Shown here piece by piece: positions 1 through 8,967 of a stretch of 37,122 nt of DNA. The position numbers and the translations under genes were made by a program. Under the pieces are notes generated by a model. The model was not told where the DNA came from and did not search any database. It saw only the letters and a program-made list of their open reading frames with translations. Source of the DNA: Flavobacteriaceae bacterium (lineage in GTDB: Bacteria; Bacteroidota; Bacteroidia; Flavobacteriales; Flavobacteriaceae); contig JALWUJ010000161.1 in the NCBI GenBank assembly GCA_027080135.1, positions 1-37,122 of the forward strand. Reading direction: 5' to 3'. Each line of letters starts with the position of its first letter. Positions within the stretch are counted from its first letter, which is position 1.

Positions 1-2
1 TC

Positions 3-1103
3 CTAATAGGAAGTAAAATCCAAATTTATTATGATGGAAACAAGTTTGGAAATAAAGATTTTATTCTTCTAGATGAAATAGAATATAAAAGCAACAATCC
101 AAAAGGGTTGGAATTTATAAAGTTGTCTGACAAAAGTAAATTAAATAAAATAAATTTAGAAAACTATATCAATAATAAACTAAGTAAAATTCAAGACATT
201 GAGTTAATCCAAAAGTTAAAAAAAGAACTTAAATCCGACGACATATCACTTTTAGTAAAAAAACTACTAAAAACAGAGATGAAAGAACGGTACAATAAAA
301 TCGTTATTGAAAATGTTTTTAAAGACATAGAAATAATAGTTCATTGTAATTTAAGAGACGAAAAAGAAAACGGCAACCTCACGTCCATAAAAATACCTAA
401 GGGGATCGAAATAATAACATTACCTAAATTAAGTGATACTATGAAGGAAGCCACTGTTGTTATTTGGAATAAAAAAATAGGTGACATTGTTAAAGAAGGT
501 GATATTCTTGCTGAAATCGAAACTGAAAAAGCAACTATGGAATTCGAGTCTTTTTACACTGGAGAATTACTCGCCATAGGAATTAAAGAAGGTGAAACAG
601 CAATTGTAGACTCCGTTTTGGCGATCATAGGCCCTAGTGGAACTAATGTTTCAGGAATTATCGAAAACTTTAATGCATTATCTAAAAATTCTGTAATTAA
701 TAATAAAAATAATTCTAATGAAAGAATTAAAAAGAAAGAAGCGTTATCAATTATAAATACTTATTTATATAAAATTGGTCAATCTACCATTCTTAATAAA
801 AATACTATTTACTCAAATAAAAACTCTGCAAATGATAAATGGTGGTTTGAACCAAGTCCAAAAATGTTTAACCAAAATTTTAATTTAGTTTTGAACGATT
901 ATAAAACAAAAAAATTGTTTTTATTTGAAATACAAAAAAATGACTTTAATTCATTAGATGATTTTTTCTATTATAGAAATAAAGTAAATAGATATTCAAT
1001 TACAATTGAAGGGAATGACACAAAATATTTTGAAGATAAATTAGGGTCTTTAAACAAAGTTAAATTTATAAAATATTTATTACACACTATTAGTTATAAT
1101 TAA
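3..1103 (+). CDS. Uncharacterised protein with embedded biotinyl/lipoyl-attachment domain (5' end outside window)
   Basis: Frame stays open to the window edge upstream of the listed TTG start at 108. Contains TLPKLSDTMKEATVVIWNKKIGDIVKEGDILAEIETEKATMEFES..., an E2-type lipoyl domain with the ETEKA lysine motif. Flanking sequence is not E2 catalytic or peripheral-subunit-binding domain. Confidence 0.75.
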   Translation, partial: LIGSKIQIYYDGNKFGNKDFILLDEIEYKSNNPKGLEFIKLSDKSKLNKINLENYINNKLSKIQDIELIQKLKKELKSDDISLLVKKLLKTEMKERYNKIVIENVFKDIEIIVHCNLRDEKENGNLTSIKIPKGIEIITLPKLSDTMKEATVVIWNKKIGDIVKEGDILAEIETEKATMEFESFYTGELLAIGIKEGETAIVDSVLAIIGPSGTNVSGIIENFNALSKNSVINNKNNSNERIKKKEALSIINTYLYKIGQSTILNKNTIYSNKNSANDKWWFEPSPKMFNQNFNLVLNDYKTKKLFLFEIQKNDFNSLDDFFYYRNKVNRYSITIEGNDTKYFEDKLGSLNKVKFIKYLLHTISYN

Positions 1104-1201
1104 AATACTTTAATTTAAAAGAACTGTTCAAAATAAATCACTCAACAAATTCAATCTTAAATTAAAATATTTTTCAACAATTCCTCTTTCCAATAATCAA
1201 A

Positions 1202-1235
1202 AATAGCGTTATATTTGCACAGACATAACGCTATT
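1202..1235. promoter_or_regulatory. Perfect 11-bp inverted repeat AATAGCGTTAT-N12-ATAACGCTATT (ModE-box-like) around the moeA -7 element
   Basis: Arms 1202-1212 and 1225-1235. Overlaps TATATTTG (1210-1217), which matches the Bacteroidota -7 consensus TAnnTTTG. Core CGTTATA...ATAACG resembles ModE operators. Confidence 0.7.
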
Positions 1236-1239
1236 AAAA

Positions 1240-2433
1240 ATGATAACCGTAGAAGAAGCTTTTGAACTCGTTCAAAAAAACATAATTCCGACCACAAAAA
1301 CACAAAAACAATCCATTAGTAAGTCTTTAGGGTTTGTCTTGGCAGAAACCGTTTTATCACCTATCAATATGCCTCCTTTTCGGCAGTCGGCAATGGACGG
1401 TTATGCGCTTCATCCCGATAGTAATCGGGAGCAAGAAAATTCCATTTACACCATTATAGATGAAGTAAAAGCAGGTGATGGTCATCATCCTATTTTAAAA
1501 GCTGGGGAAGCAGTTCGTATTTTTACAGGTTCCGCCGTTCCAGATTCAGCTAACACGGTGATTATGCAAGAAAAAGTAACTGCGGAAGGAACCCAACTCA
1601 CTATCAACGAAACTTTCTCTATCAACGAAAACATTAGACCTTTAGGAGAACAAGTAAAAAAAGGTGCCATTGCATTAAAAAAAGGCACCCAACTAACTCC
1701 TGCTGCCATTGGATATTTAACCACTTTAGGAATTTCTGAAATTGAAGTTTTCACCAAACCATCCATCGCAATTGTCACCACCGGAAACGAATTAATTGAA
1801 GCTGGACAAGAACTTACCTACGGAAAAATTTACGAAAGCAACTCCGTAATGTTACAAACCGCCTTGCAAAGTTTAGGCTTTGATCAAGTGACCATAACAA
1901 AAGTGAAAGACGACTTTATTTCAACTAAAAATTCCTTAGAAAAAGCTATTTCAGAAAATGATTTAGTACTTATTTCTGGCGGAATTTCTGTTGGAGATTA
2001 CGATTTTGTTGGTAAAGCATTATTAGAATTAGGCATCGAACAGATATTCTATAAAGTAAAACAAAAACCTGGAAAACCGCTTTTCTTCGGAAAAATGAAA
2101 AATAAACCCGTATTTGCACTTCCTGGAAATCCCGCTTCAGCATTAAACAGTTTCTATGTGTATGTACAACCATCGCTTCAGAAACTATCTGGAAATTTAG
2201 ACTTTTCATTAAACAGATTGAAGGCAAAATTAACCGCCGATTATTTCAAAAAAGGGCCAAGAGCACAGTTTTTAAAAGCTTCGGTAAAAAATGGAAAAGT
2301 AACTATTTTGGAAGGTCAGAGTTCAGCGATGTTATACACTTTTGCTATTGCAAATGCTTTTGTGTACGTACCAGCAGAGGTTAACAATTTATCTAAAGGT
2401 GACTCGGTGGAAGTGATTATGTTGCCTGTTTAA
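1240..2433 (+). CDS. moeA: Molybdopterin molybdenumtransferase MoeA
   Basis: 397 aa; MPPFRQSAMDGYAL, GGISVGDYDFV, KPGKPLFFG and ALPGNPASALNSF motifs. Confidence 0.96.
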   Translation: MITVEEAFELVQKNIIPTTKTQKQSISKSLGFVLAETVLSPINMPPFRQSAMDGYALHPDSNREQENSIYTIIDEVKAGDGHHPILKAGEAVRIFTGSAVPDSANTVIMQEKVTAEGTQLTINETFSINENIRPLGEQVKKGAIALKKGTQLTPAAIGYLTTLGISEIEVFTKPSIAIVTTGNELIEAGQELTYGKIYESNSVMLQTALQSLGFDQVTITKVKDDFISTKNSLEKAISENDLVLISGGISVGDYDFVGKALLELGIEQIFYKVKQKPGKPLFFGKMKNKPVFALPGNPASALNSFYVYVQPSLQKLSGNLDFSLNRLKAKLTADYFKKGPRAQFLKASVKNGKVTILEGQSSAMLYTFAIANAFVYVPAEVNNLSKGDSVEVIMLPV

Positions 2434-2497
2434 CATTTCGACTACGCTCAATGACCAATAAAATTATGGAATAAAAATAAGAGGAAAGGAAAAAAAT

Positions 2498-2600
2498 CTC
2501 CTGCAAGGTTTCAAAAACCTTGTAGGTATTAATAAAAATAGCAGAAGTTAAGAACATCCCGAAATTTCGGGACTGCCTTCGTAGGAATTATGAAATATAA
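2498..2600 (+). repeat. Composite intergenic repeat copy 1 (CTCCTGCAAGG..CCTTGTAGG IR + ATCCCGAAATTTCGGGACTGCC..AGGAATTATGA)
   Basis: Same two modules in same order and nearly the same spacing as 4760-4860; ends across the modE start codon. Confidence 0.85.
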
Positions 2601-2928
2601 AATAAAAAGCAGAATCTGGATTGAAGCCGATAACAAAGTATTAATTGGCGAAGGACGAGTACGTTTATTAAAAGCAATTGAAGAAACGGGTTCGCTTTCA
2701 AAAGCAGCGAGGAGTATTCAGATTTCGTATAAAAAAGCGTGGACGATGTTGGACTCTGTAAATAAATCTGCCAAGAAACCCGTAACTGAAAGTAGCACTG
2801 GCGGAAAAGGTGGCGGTGGTGCTGTTTTAACAAAATACGGAAAGGAATTAATCAACGCATTTGAAGCTATTAATAAAAACTGTTGGTCACATTTAGACAC
2901 TCAAATTGAGAAAATAAACTCTTTGTGA
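2590..2928 (+). CDS. ModE-like N-terminal winged-helix regulator (LysR-type HTH, no Mop domain)
   Basis: 112 aa; EADNKVLIGEGRVRLLKAIEETGSLSKAARSIQISYKKAWTMLDSVN...GGKGGGGAVLTKYG is typical of the ModE DNA-binding domain. Confidence 0.88.
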   Translation: MKYKIKSRIWIEADNKVLIGEGRVRLLKAIEETGSLSKAARSIQISYKKAWTMLDSVNKSAKKPVTESSTGGKGGGGAVLTKYGKELINAFEAINKNCWSHLDTQIEKINSL

Positions 2929-3099
2929 TCCCGAAACTTCGGGAGTGCCTTCTTTGTGGACTTTGTGATTAGCTTTTTACAAAAAACACCGAATACTGAA
3001 CCGCAGAATAACGAATGATGAAGTAAAATAAAAAATAAAAATTGAAACAAAAATCAACATACTATTTCAAATCAAAAACTTCGATATTCAACATTTAAA

Positions 3100-3843
3100 T
3101 TGATATTAGAAATAGAACATATCTGGCTTTTCCTTCTCATCCTTCCGGTGATTTCTTTCCTATATTCAAGCGTAGGTCACGGAGGAGCAAGTGGTTATTT
3201 AGCTTTAATGAGTTTGTTTTCATTTCCGCATTTGGTGATGAAACCCACCGCTTTATTGCTCAATTTATTTGTGGCAGGAATTTCGTTTTTCTACTATTTC
3301 AAAGGTGGATTTTTTAAGAAAAAACTGTTTTTATACTTTGCTGTTGCCTCAATTCCAATGTCTTTTTTAGGAGGAACCGTTGACCTTGACGCAACACTTT
3401 ATAAAAAGATTTTAGCAGTTTTATTAATTTTCGCAGTTTTAAAAATGTTGAATGTATTTGGAAAAGAAAGCACTAAAATTAAAGACATCAAACTCTGGCA
3501 AGGACTTCTTGTGGGAGGTGCGATTGGATATTTTTCGGGGCTTATTGGAATTGGTGGAGGCATCATTTTAAGTCCGATAATTCTCTTATTACATTGGGGA
3601 AATATGAAGGAAGCCGCAGCAGTTTCCGCCTTGTTTATTTGGGTGAATTCTGCAGCAGGATTGTTTGGTCAGCTGAGTAATGGCGTGACTTTGAGTTCAC
3701 ATTCTTTTGGTTTGGTGGCAATCGCCATCGTGGGAGGGATTTTTGGTGCTTACTTCGGAAGTAAAATCGTTAATAATAAAACTTTGAGATATGTTTTAGC
3801 CTTTGTTTTGGTATTGGCATCTGTAAAATTATTTTTTATCTAA
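3100..3843 (+). CDS. TauE/SafE (DUF81) family sulfur-oxyanion/anion permease
   Basis: 247 aa polytopic; YSSVGHGGASGYLALM and GGAIGYFSGLIGIGGGIILSPIIL motifs; apparent TTG start. Confidence 0.85.
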   Translation: MILEIEHIWLFLLILPVISFLYSSVGHGGASGYLALMSLFSFPHLVMKPTALLLNLFVAGISFFYYFKGGFFKKKLFLYFAVASIPMSFLGGTVDLDATLYKKILAVLLIFAVLKMLNVFGKESTKIKDIKLWQGLLVGGAIGYFSGLIGIGGGIILSPIILLLHWGNMKEAAAVSALFIWVNSAAGLFGQLSNGVTLSSHSFGLVAIAIVGGIFGAYFGSKIVNNKTLRYVLAFVLVLASVKLFFI

Positions 3844-4421
3844 TGAACAAAAAAAGAAACATAACCGCTATTGTACTCGCAGGAGGAAAAAGCTCCCGAA
3901 TGGGAACCGATAAAGGTTTTGTAAATTTTAAAAACAAACCTTTTGTACAGCATATTATTGATGTAGTTCGTCCTTTGGTTAATGAAATCATCATTATAAG
4001 TAACCATCCAAATTACGATATTTTCGGATTAAAACGCTTTAATGATATCATCAAAAATGCAGGTCCTTTAGCCGGAATTCAAGCAGGATTACATGAGTCT
4101 GAAACTGAAAATAACTTAGTTATAAGCTGTGATGTCCCTTTAATTTCTTCTGAATTATTAGAATTATTAATTACTGAAATCAATACTACTTCTGAAGTCA
4201 TTCAATTACAAAGTGGCGATAAAAAAATGCCGCTCATTGCTATTTATAAAAAAAGTTGTGAAGCAAAATTTACCGAAGTATTAATTCAAGGCGAACGAAG
4301 AGTACGAAAGGCAATAGAACAATGTAAGGTTAAAACAATTATCATAGAAAAAGCTTTAGAAAAACATACGGCTAACATCAATACCAAAGAAGATTTAAAA
4401 GAAATAGAAAACGAAATCTAA
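3843..4421 (+). CDS. mobA: Molybdenum cofactor guanylyltransferase MobA
   Basis: 192 aa; AIVLAGGKSSRMGTDKGFVNFKNKPFVQHI nucleotidyltransferase signature; overlaps preceding stop. Confidence 0.92.
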   Translation: MNKKRNITAIVLAGGKSSRMGTDKGFVNFKNKPFVQHIIDVVRPLVNEIIIISNHPNYDIFGLKRFNDIIKNAGPLAGIQAGLHESETENNLVISCDVPLISSELLELLITEINTTSEVIQLQSGDKKMPLIAIYKKSCEAKFTEVLIQGERRVRKAIEQCKVKTIIIEKALEKHTANINTKEDLKEIENEI

Positions 4422-4466
4422 CAGATTTTTAAAACCTGTTAGGAATAAAAAAACAAAAATGAATCA

Positions 4467-4700
4467 ATGGAATTAAGCATTAAATATTTTGGACTTTTAG
4501 CAGAAATCACCAATTGCTCTGAAGAAAATTTATCTTTTTCAGGAAAGACGGTTTCGGATTTAAAAGAACATCTATTTCAGAAACATCCAACATTGAAACT
4601 TAACGATTTTCAAATAGCTCAAGACAACGAATTAGTAGAAAACGAAACAGAAATAATAGGGATTGAGATTGCTTTGCTTCCTCCTTTTGCGGGTGGATAA
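4467..4700 (+). CDS. moaD: Molybdopterin synthase sulfur-carrier subunit MoaD
   Basis: 77 aa, ubiquitin-like, C-terminal LLPPFAGG. Confidence 0.92.
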   Translation: MELSIKYFGLLAEITNCSEENLSFSGKTVSDLKEHLFQKHPTLKLNDFQIAQDNELVENETEIIGIEIALLPPFAGG

Positions 4701-4759
4701 ATACAACAAGCCATAACCCTTCCCGTTTCGAAGCTTCGGAATAAACTCAGGAAGGGTTA

Positions 4760-4860
4760 CTCCTGCAAGGTTTTTATACCTTGTAGGTATAAAATAAAGT
4801 AAAGAAGATAGGGAGATCCCGAAATTTCGGGACTGCCATCGCAGGAATTATGAGATACAA
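4760..4860 (+). repeat. Composite intergenic repeat copy 2
   Basis: CTCCTGCAAGGTTTTTATACCTTGTAGGTAT + ATCCCGAAATTTCGGGACTGCCATCGCAGGAATTATGA; compare 2498-2600. Confidence 0.85.
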
Positions 4861-5908
4861 CAGACATATCATCCTTTCAGAAATTGGCAAAAATGGCCAA
4901 GACAAACTAGCTAAAGCCAAAGTATTGGTAATTGGTGCAGGCGGATTGGGCTGCCCGGTTTTGCAATATTTAACCGCTGCAGGTGTTGGTACTATTGGGA
5001 TTGTAGATTTCGATATCGTTTCAGAATCCAACTTACAACGTCAAGTTTTATACGGTACTTCTTCCCTTGGAAAAAATAAAGCCGAAGCTGCAAAAACAAG
5101 ATTAGAAGATTTAAATCATCAAATTTCCATCATCGCTTATCCAGAAAAACTCACTCATAAAAATGCAATTTCTATATTTCAGAAATACGACATTATTGTT
5201 GATGGCACCGATAATTTCGCTACTCGTTATTTAGTAAATGATACTTCCATTATTACCAAAAAACCATTGGTGTATGCTGGAATTTATAAATTTGAAGGGC
5301 AAGTTTCAGTATTCAATTTTAAGAAAGGTCCAAGTTATCGTTGTTTGTTTCCAAATCCACCAAAAAAAGGTACGATTCCAAATTGTTCAGAGGTTGGTGT
5401 TTTAGGAGTTTTACCTGGAATTATTGGAACACTTCAGGCAAACGAAGTTTTGAAAATAATTTTAGAAATCGGAAATATTCTTAACAGAAAAGTTCTTTAT
5501 TACAATGCTTTAAACAACAAAACCAATATTTTAAAAATCCATCGTTCTGAAAATGAAATTCAAAAAGTTTTAAAGTCAGAAGCTATTTTTGAAACTTTAG
5601 ATGAAGAGGATAATTGTGATATTTCAGTTCAAGAAATTAGTCTGAAAGAGTTGATGAAAAAGCAAAACTTTCAACTAATAGACGTTCGAGAAAAGAACGA
5701 AAACCCTAAAATTGAAAGCAATAAAATTATTCACATTCCATTAAATGAATTAGAAAAAAATATAGATAAATTAACTTCAGAAGAACCTTTGGTTTTTTTC
5801 TGCCAAGCAGGAATTAAAAGTAAGAGAGCGGCTTCCAAAGTTATAAATAGTTATAGTTTGCAGGAAGGAGCTTCAGAAATAATAGAATATTTAAAAACAT
5901 CCCCCTAA
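4850..5908 (+). CDS. moeB: MoeB/ThiF-family adenylyltransferase fused to C-terminal rhodanese domain
   Basis: 352 aa; RYNRHIILSEIGKNGQDKLAKAKVLVIGAGGLGCPVLQYL, DGTDNFATRYLVND; rhodanese LIDVRE...VFFCQAGIKSKRA. Confidence 0.92.
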   Translation: MRYNRHIILSEIGKNGQDKLAKAKVLVIGAGGLGCPVLQYLTAAGVGTIGIVDFDIVSESNLQRQVLYGTSSLGKNKAEAAKTRLEDLNHQISIIAYPEKLTHKNAISIFQKYDIIVDGTDNFATRYLVNDTSIITKKPLVYAGIYKFEGQVSVFNFKKGPSYRCLFPNPPKKGTIPNCSEVGVLGVLPGIIGTLQANEVLKIILEIGNILNRKVLYYNALNNKTNILKIHRSENEIQKVLKSEAIFETLDEEDNCDISVQEISLKELMKKQNFQLIDVREKNENPKIESNKIIHIPLNELEKNIDKLTSEEPLVFFCQAGIKSKRAASKVINSYSLQEGASEIIEYLKTSP

Positions 5909-6020
5909 CCCCTTTCAAAGGAGGAATTCATTCTAAGAAAATGTAGAGATAAAAATTAAGTATAATTAAACAGATACCCGCTGTAGTTTATGTTATGCGG
6001 AGTCGAAATACGAGCATATT

Positions 6021-6464
6021 ATGAAAACCAAAAAACCAAAAAACATATTTAAAGAAGGAGCAATTTCTTCGGAATTTATAGCAAATTCGATTGCACATCA
6101 TCAAGTAAAAACACAAATTGGTGCTCACAATATATTTTTAGGACAAGTACGTGCCGATGAAATTGATGGAAAAAAAGTAGCATCAATCGAATACACTGCT
6201 CATGAAGAAATGGCAAATCAAAAATTTCACGAAATTAGAGAAGCTGCTTTTGAAAAATTCGACTTGAGCTGTATGCATATTTATCACAGTTTAGGAAAAG
6301 TAAAAGCAGGCGAAATCTGTTTATTCGTATTTGTTTCATCACCTAGAAGAAAAGAAGTTTTTCCGGCAATTAAGTTTATTGTAGAAGAAATAAAAGAAAA
6401 TGTTCCTGTTTTTGGGAAAGAGATTTTTGAAGACAAAAGTCATCAATGGAAAGTAAATACATAA
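6021..6464 (+). CDS. moaE: Molybdopterin synthase catalytic subunit MoaE
   Basis: 147 aa; GAHNIFLGQVRADEIDGKKVASIEYTAHEEMA, HSLGKVKAGE, VPVFGKEIFED. Confidence 0.93.
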   Translation: MKTKKPKNIFKEGAISSEFIANSIAHHQVKTQIGAHNIFLGQVRADEIDGKKVASIEYTAHEEMANQKFHEIREAAFEKFDLSCMHIYHSLGKVKAGEICLFVFVSSPRRKEVFPAIKFIVEEIKENVPVFGKEIFEDKSHQWKVNT

Positions 6465-6659
6465 CTCTTTGTGAGCCTTTGTTCCTTCTTAGTGTTCTTT
6501 GTGGTTAAATTATTTCACAGAGTTTCACAAAGAATCACAGAGTTACACAGAGAAAAATTAAAAAATATCGAATACCAAACTGCAGAATGTTGAATAATGA
6601 AGTTCCTTATTAATAAACTTCTAAATTCATAATTCAACATTTATAATTTATAATTAACT

Positions 6660-7571
6660 ATGGTCGACATCACAAACAAATCCACCACACTCCGTACTGC
6701 AATCGCACAAGCCATTGTAAAAGTGAGTAAGTCCGAAACTATCGAGGCAATAAAAAACGATACCGTTCCGAAAGGAAATGTTTTTGCAATGAGCAAAGCC
6801 GCAGGATTATTAGGCGTTAAAAAAACACCTGAACTCCTTCCCGATTGCCATCCAATGCCTATTGAATTCTCCGGAATTGAATACGAAATCAACGGTTTGG
6901 AAATTACAGTGCTCTTCAGCGTAAAAACCATTTACAAAACGGGCGTTGAAGTGGAAGCAATGCACGGAGCAAGTGTCGTGGCTTTAAATATGTACGATAT
7001 GTTAAAGCCTATTGACAAAGGAATCGAAATCCATCAAATAAAATTATTGAAGAAAAAAGGAGGTAAATCCGACTTTAAAGATCGCTTCCGAAAAGATTTA
7101 ACCGCTGCGGTGATTGTGTGTTCCGATAGTATTTCAGCAGGGCAAAAAGAAGATCGTGCAGGCAAAGCAATTATTAAAAAGTTGGAAGAAAGTGATGTGG
7201 CAATTTCAGATTATATCATTATTCCAGATGAAAAAGAGGTAATTCAGGAAAAAGTAAAAACCTATCAAAAACAAGGAATTGATATGGTAATCTACACAGG
7301 CGGCACCGGACTTTCAAAAAGAGATGTCACACCGGAAGCATTGATTCCTTTATTAGACAGAAGAATTTCCGGAATTGAAGAAGCTATCCGAAATTACGGT
7401 CAAGACCGAACACCCTATTCTATGCTTTCCAGAAGTGTTGCCGGAACCATCGAAAAAACCTTAGTATTAGCATTGCCAGGTTCTACCAACGGAGCAAGAG
7501 AATCTATGGAAGCTATATTTCCTGCTGTATTACATTTATTTAGAATTTTAAAAGGTGCTCGTCACGATTAA
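6660..7571 (+). CDS. moaCB: Bifunctional MoaC-MoaB/MogA fusion protein
   Basis: 303 aa; MoaC half ([51 protein letters not shown]) followed by MoaB/MogA half ([31 protein letters not shown]). Confidence 0.93.
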   Translation: MVDITNKSTTLRTAIAQAIVKVSKSETIEAIKNDTVPKGNVFAMSKAAGLLGVKKTPELLPDCHPMPIEFSGIEYEINGLEITVLFSVKTIYKTGVEVEAMHGASVVALNMYDMLKPIDKGIEIHQIKLLKKKGGKSDFKDRFRKDLTAAVIVCSDSISAGQKEDRAGKAIIKKLEESDVAISDYIIIPDEKEVIQEKVKTYQKQGIDMVIYTGGTGLSKRDVTPEALIPLLDRRISGIEEAIRNYGQDRTPYSMLSRSVAGTIEKTLVLALPGSTNGARESMEAIFPAVLHLFRILKGARHD

Positions 7572-8578
7572 TGAAGAAACAGACTCCCATATTAACCGAT
7601 AGTTTTAAGCGAAAACACAGTTATTTACGTATTTCGCTCACAGAACGTTGTAATTTAAGATGTACGTATTGTATGCCTGCCGAAGGGGTTCCACTAGTTC
7701 CAAGGTCTCATATTATGACTTATGATGAGATTTACAAAATCGCCAAAACCTTTACAGATAATGGCGTTACAAAAATCAGATTAACAGGCGGTGAGCCTTT
7801 AATTAGGAAAGATATTCCTGTAATTTTAGAAAAACTGGCTTCCCTTCCTGTGGAAATTGGTATTACTACCAACGGAATTACTATCGATAAACAAATCGAG
7901 ACATTAAAACAATTCAACATCAAAAATATCAACGTGAGTTTAGACACGTTGAATGAAGCAAAATTTAAGGAAATCACGCGTCGGAATCATTTTGAAAAAG
8001 TATATCAAAACATACTTCTTTTAGTTGAAAATGGATTTGATGTAAAGATCAACGCAGTGCTTATTAAAGATTTTAATGATAATGAAATTATCGATTTTAT
8101 TGAAATGACTAAGAAGCTTCCTGTATCCTTTCGGTTTATAGAATTTATGCCTTTTGACGGAAATAAATGGGATTTAAAAAAGATGGTTTCTTATTCTGAA
8201 ATAATGAAAAAAGTAAATCATCATTATTCTGAAGCAAAAGTAGAACGACTCCAAGATGCAGAAAACGACACTTCAAAAAATTACAGAATTAAAGGTTTTA
8301 AAGGAAGCTTTGCAATTATTAGTTCAGTAACCAATCCGTTTTGTGATTCCTGCAATCGTTTGCGATTAACTGCCGATGGGAAATTAAAAAACTGTTTATT
8401 TTCGGCTACAGAATCTGATATACTTACGATACTTCGAGAAGGAAAATCCATAGAACCTATCATTCAAAAAGCGGTGCTTGGAAAATTTAAAATCCGAGGA
8501 GGAATGGATACTTTAGAAAAACTTCAAGAGCCTGATTTACATTCCAAAAATAGGAGTATGATTTCTATTGGTGGGTAA
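7571..8578 (+). CDS. moaA: GTP 3',8-cyclase MoaA (radical SAM)
   Basis: 335 aa; RISLTERCNLRCTYCMPAEG (CxxxCxxC), RLTGGEPLIRKD, NPFCDSCNRLRLTADGKLKNCLF, terminal GG. Confidence 0.97.
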   Translation: MKKQTPILTDSFKRKHSYLRISLTERCNLRCTYCMPAEGVPLVPRSHIMTYDEIYKIAKTFTDNGVTKIRLTGGEPLIRKDIPVILEKLASLPVEIGITTNGITIDKQIETLKQFNIKNINVSLDTLNEAKFKEITRRNHFEKVYQNILLLVENGFDVKINAVLIKDFNDNEIIDFIEMTKKLPVSFRFIEFMPFDGNKWDLKKMVSYSEIMKKVNHHYSEAKVERLQDAENDTSKNYRIKGFKGSFAIISSVTNPFCDSCNRLRLTADGKLKNCLFSATESDILTILREGKSIEPIIQKAVLGKFKIRGGMDTLEKLQEPDLHSKNRSMISIGG

Positions 8579-8692
8579 TAGTTTTCAGATAATAACTAAT
8601 TTATGTTAGTACAAAGATATTTTTAGAGCCTATTTGTATTAGTCTATTGATATATAATAAATTATTTCTGTCCAGAAATTTCATAATAAAAT

Positions 8693-8737
8693 ATTGAAGG
8701 ATTTTCAAAACAGACTATGATTTCTATTGGAGGTTAA
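8693..8737 (+). pseudogene. Remnant of a second moaA 3' end (..IEGFSKQTMISIGG*)
   Basis: In-frame FSKQTMISIGG-stop about 155 bp after moaA, whose own C-terminus is HSKNRSMISIGG-stop; nucleotides ATGATTTCTATTGG are identical. Confidence 0.6.
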
Positions 8738-8900
8738 ATTTCGGCTACTTTTAATTATCATTAGTTGGATTAGATAACAAAGTGTTCTGGTTAGTTACAA
8801 TAAAGTCTTTGTTCATACAGTGAATTGTTCTTACATCATATATCTAATTTTTCTTCATTTAAAATAAAAAAATGAACCTATGGTAAGAAATTAAATTATT

Positions 8901-8916
8901 AAGACAATATTGTCTT
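8901..8916. promoter_or_regulatory. Perfect palindrome AAGACAATATTGTCTT upstream of the 601-aa gene
   Basis: AAGAC-N6-GTCTT; same architecture as 10783-10802 and 23479-23496. Confidence 0.7.
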
Positions 8917-8967
8917 TTATCTGTTTTTTATGAAGTACTTTTCGGACGTTATTATAAAAAATAAACT

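Noticed and set aside
108-1103. Lipoyl protein as a pyruvate dehydrogenase E2
   Set aside because: Only the lipoyl domain is E2-like; no catalytic HxxxDG region or E3-binding domain.
1485-1781. Antisense ORF inside moeA (98 aa)
   Set aside because: Fully antisense to a strongly supported gene; no recognisable domain; typical shadow ORF. The same applies to 1970-2227, 2588-2833, 2718-2900, 4774-5031, 6641-6931, 7732-7977, 8281-8463, 9884-10072, 20033-20224, 24985-25200, 25696-25887, 25957-26148 and 28328-28615.
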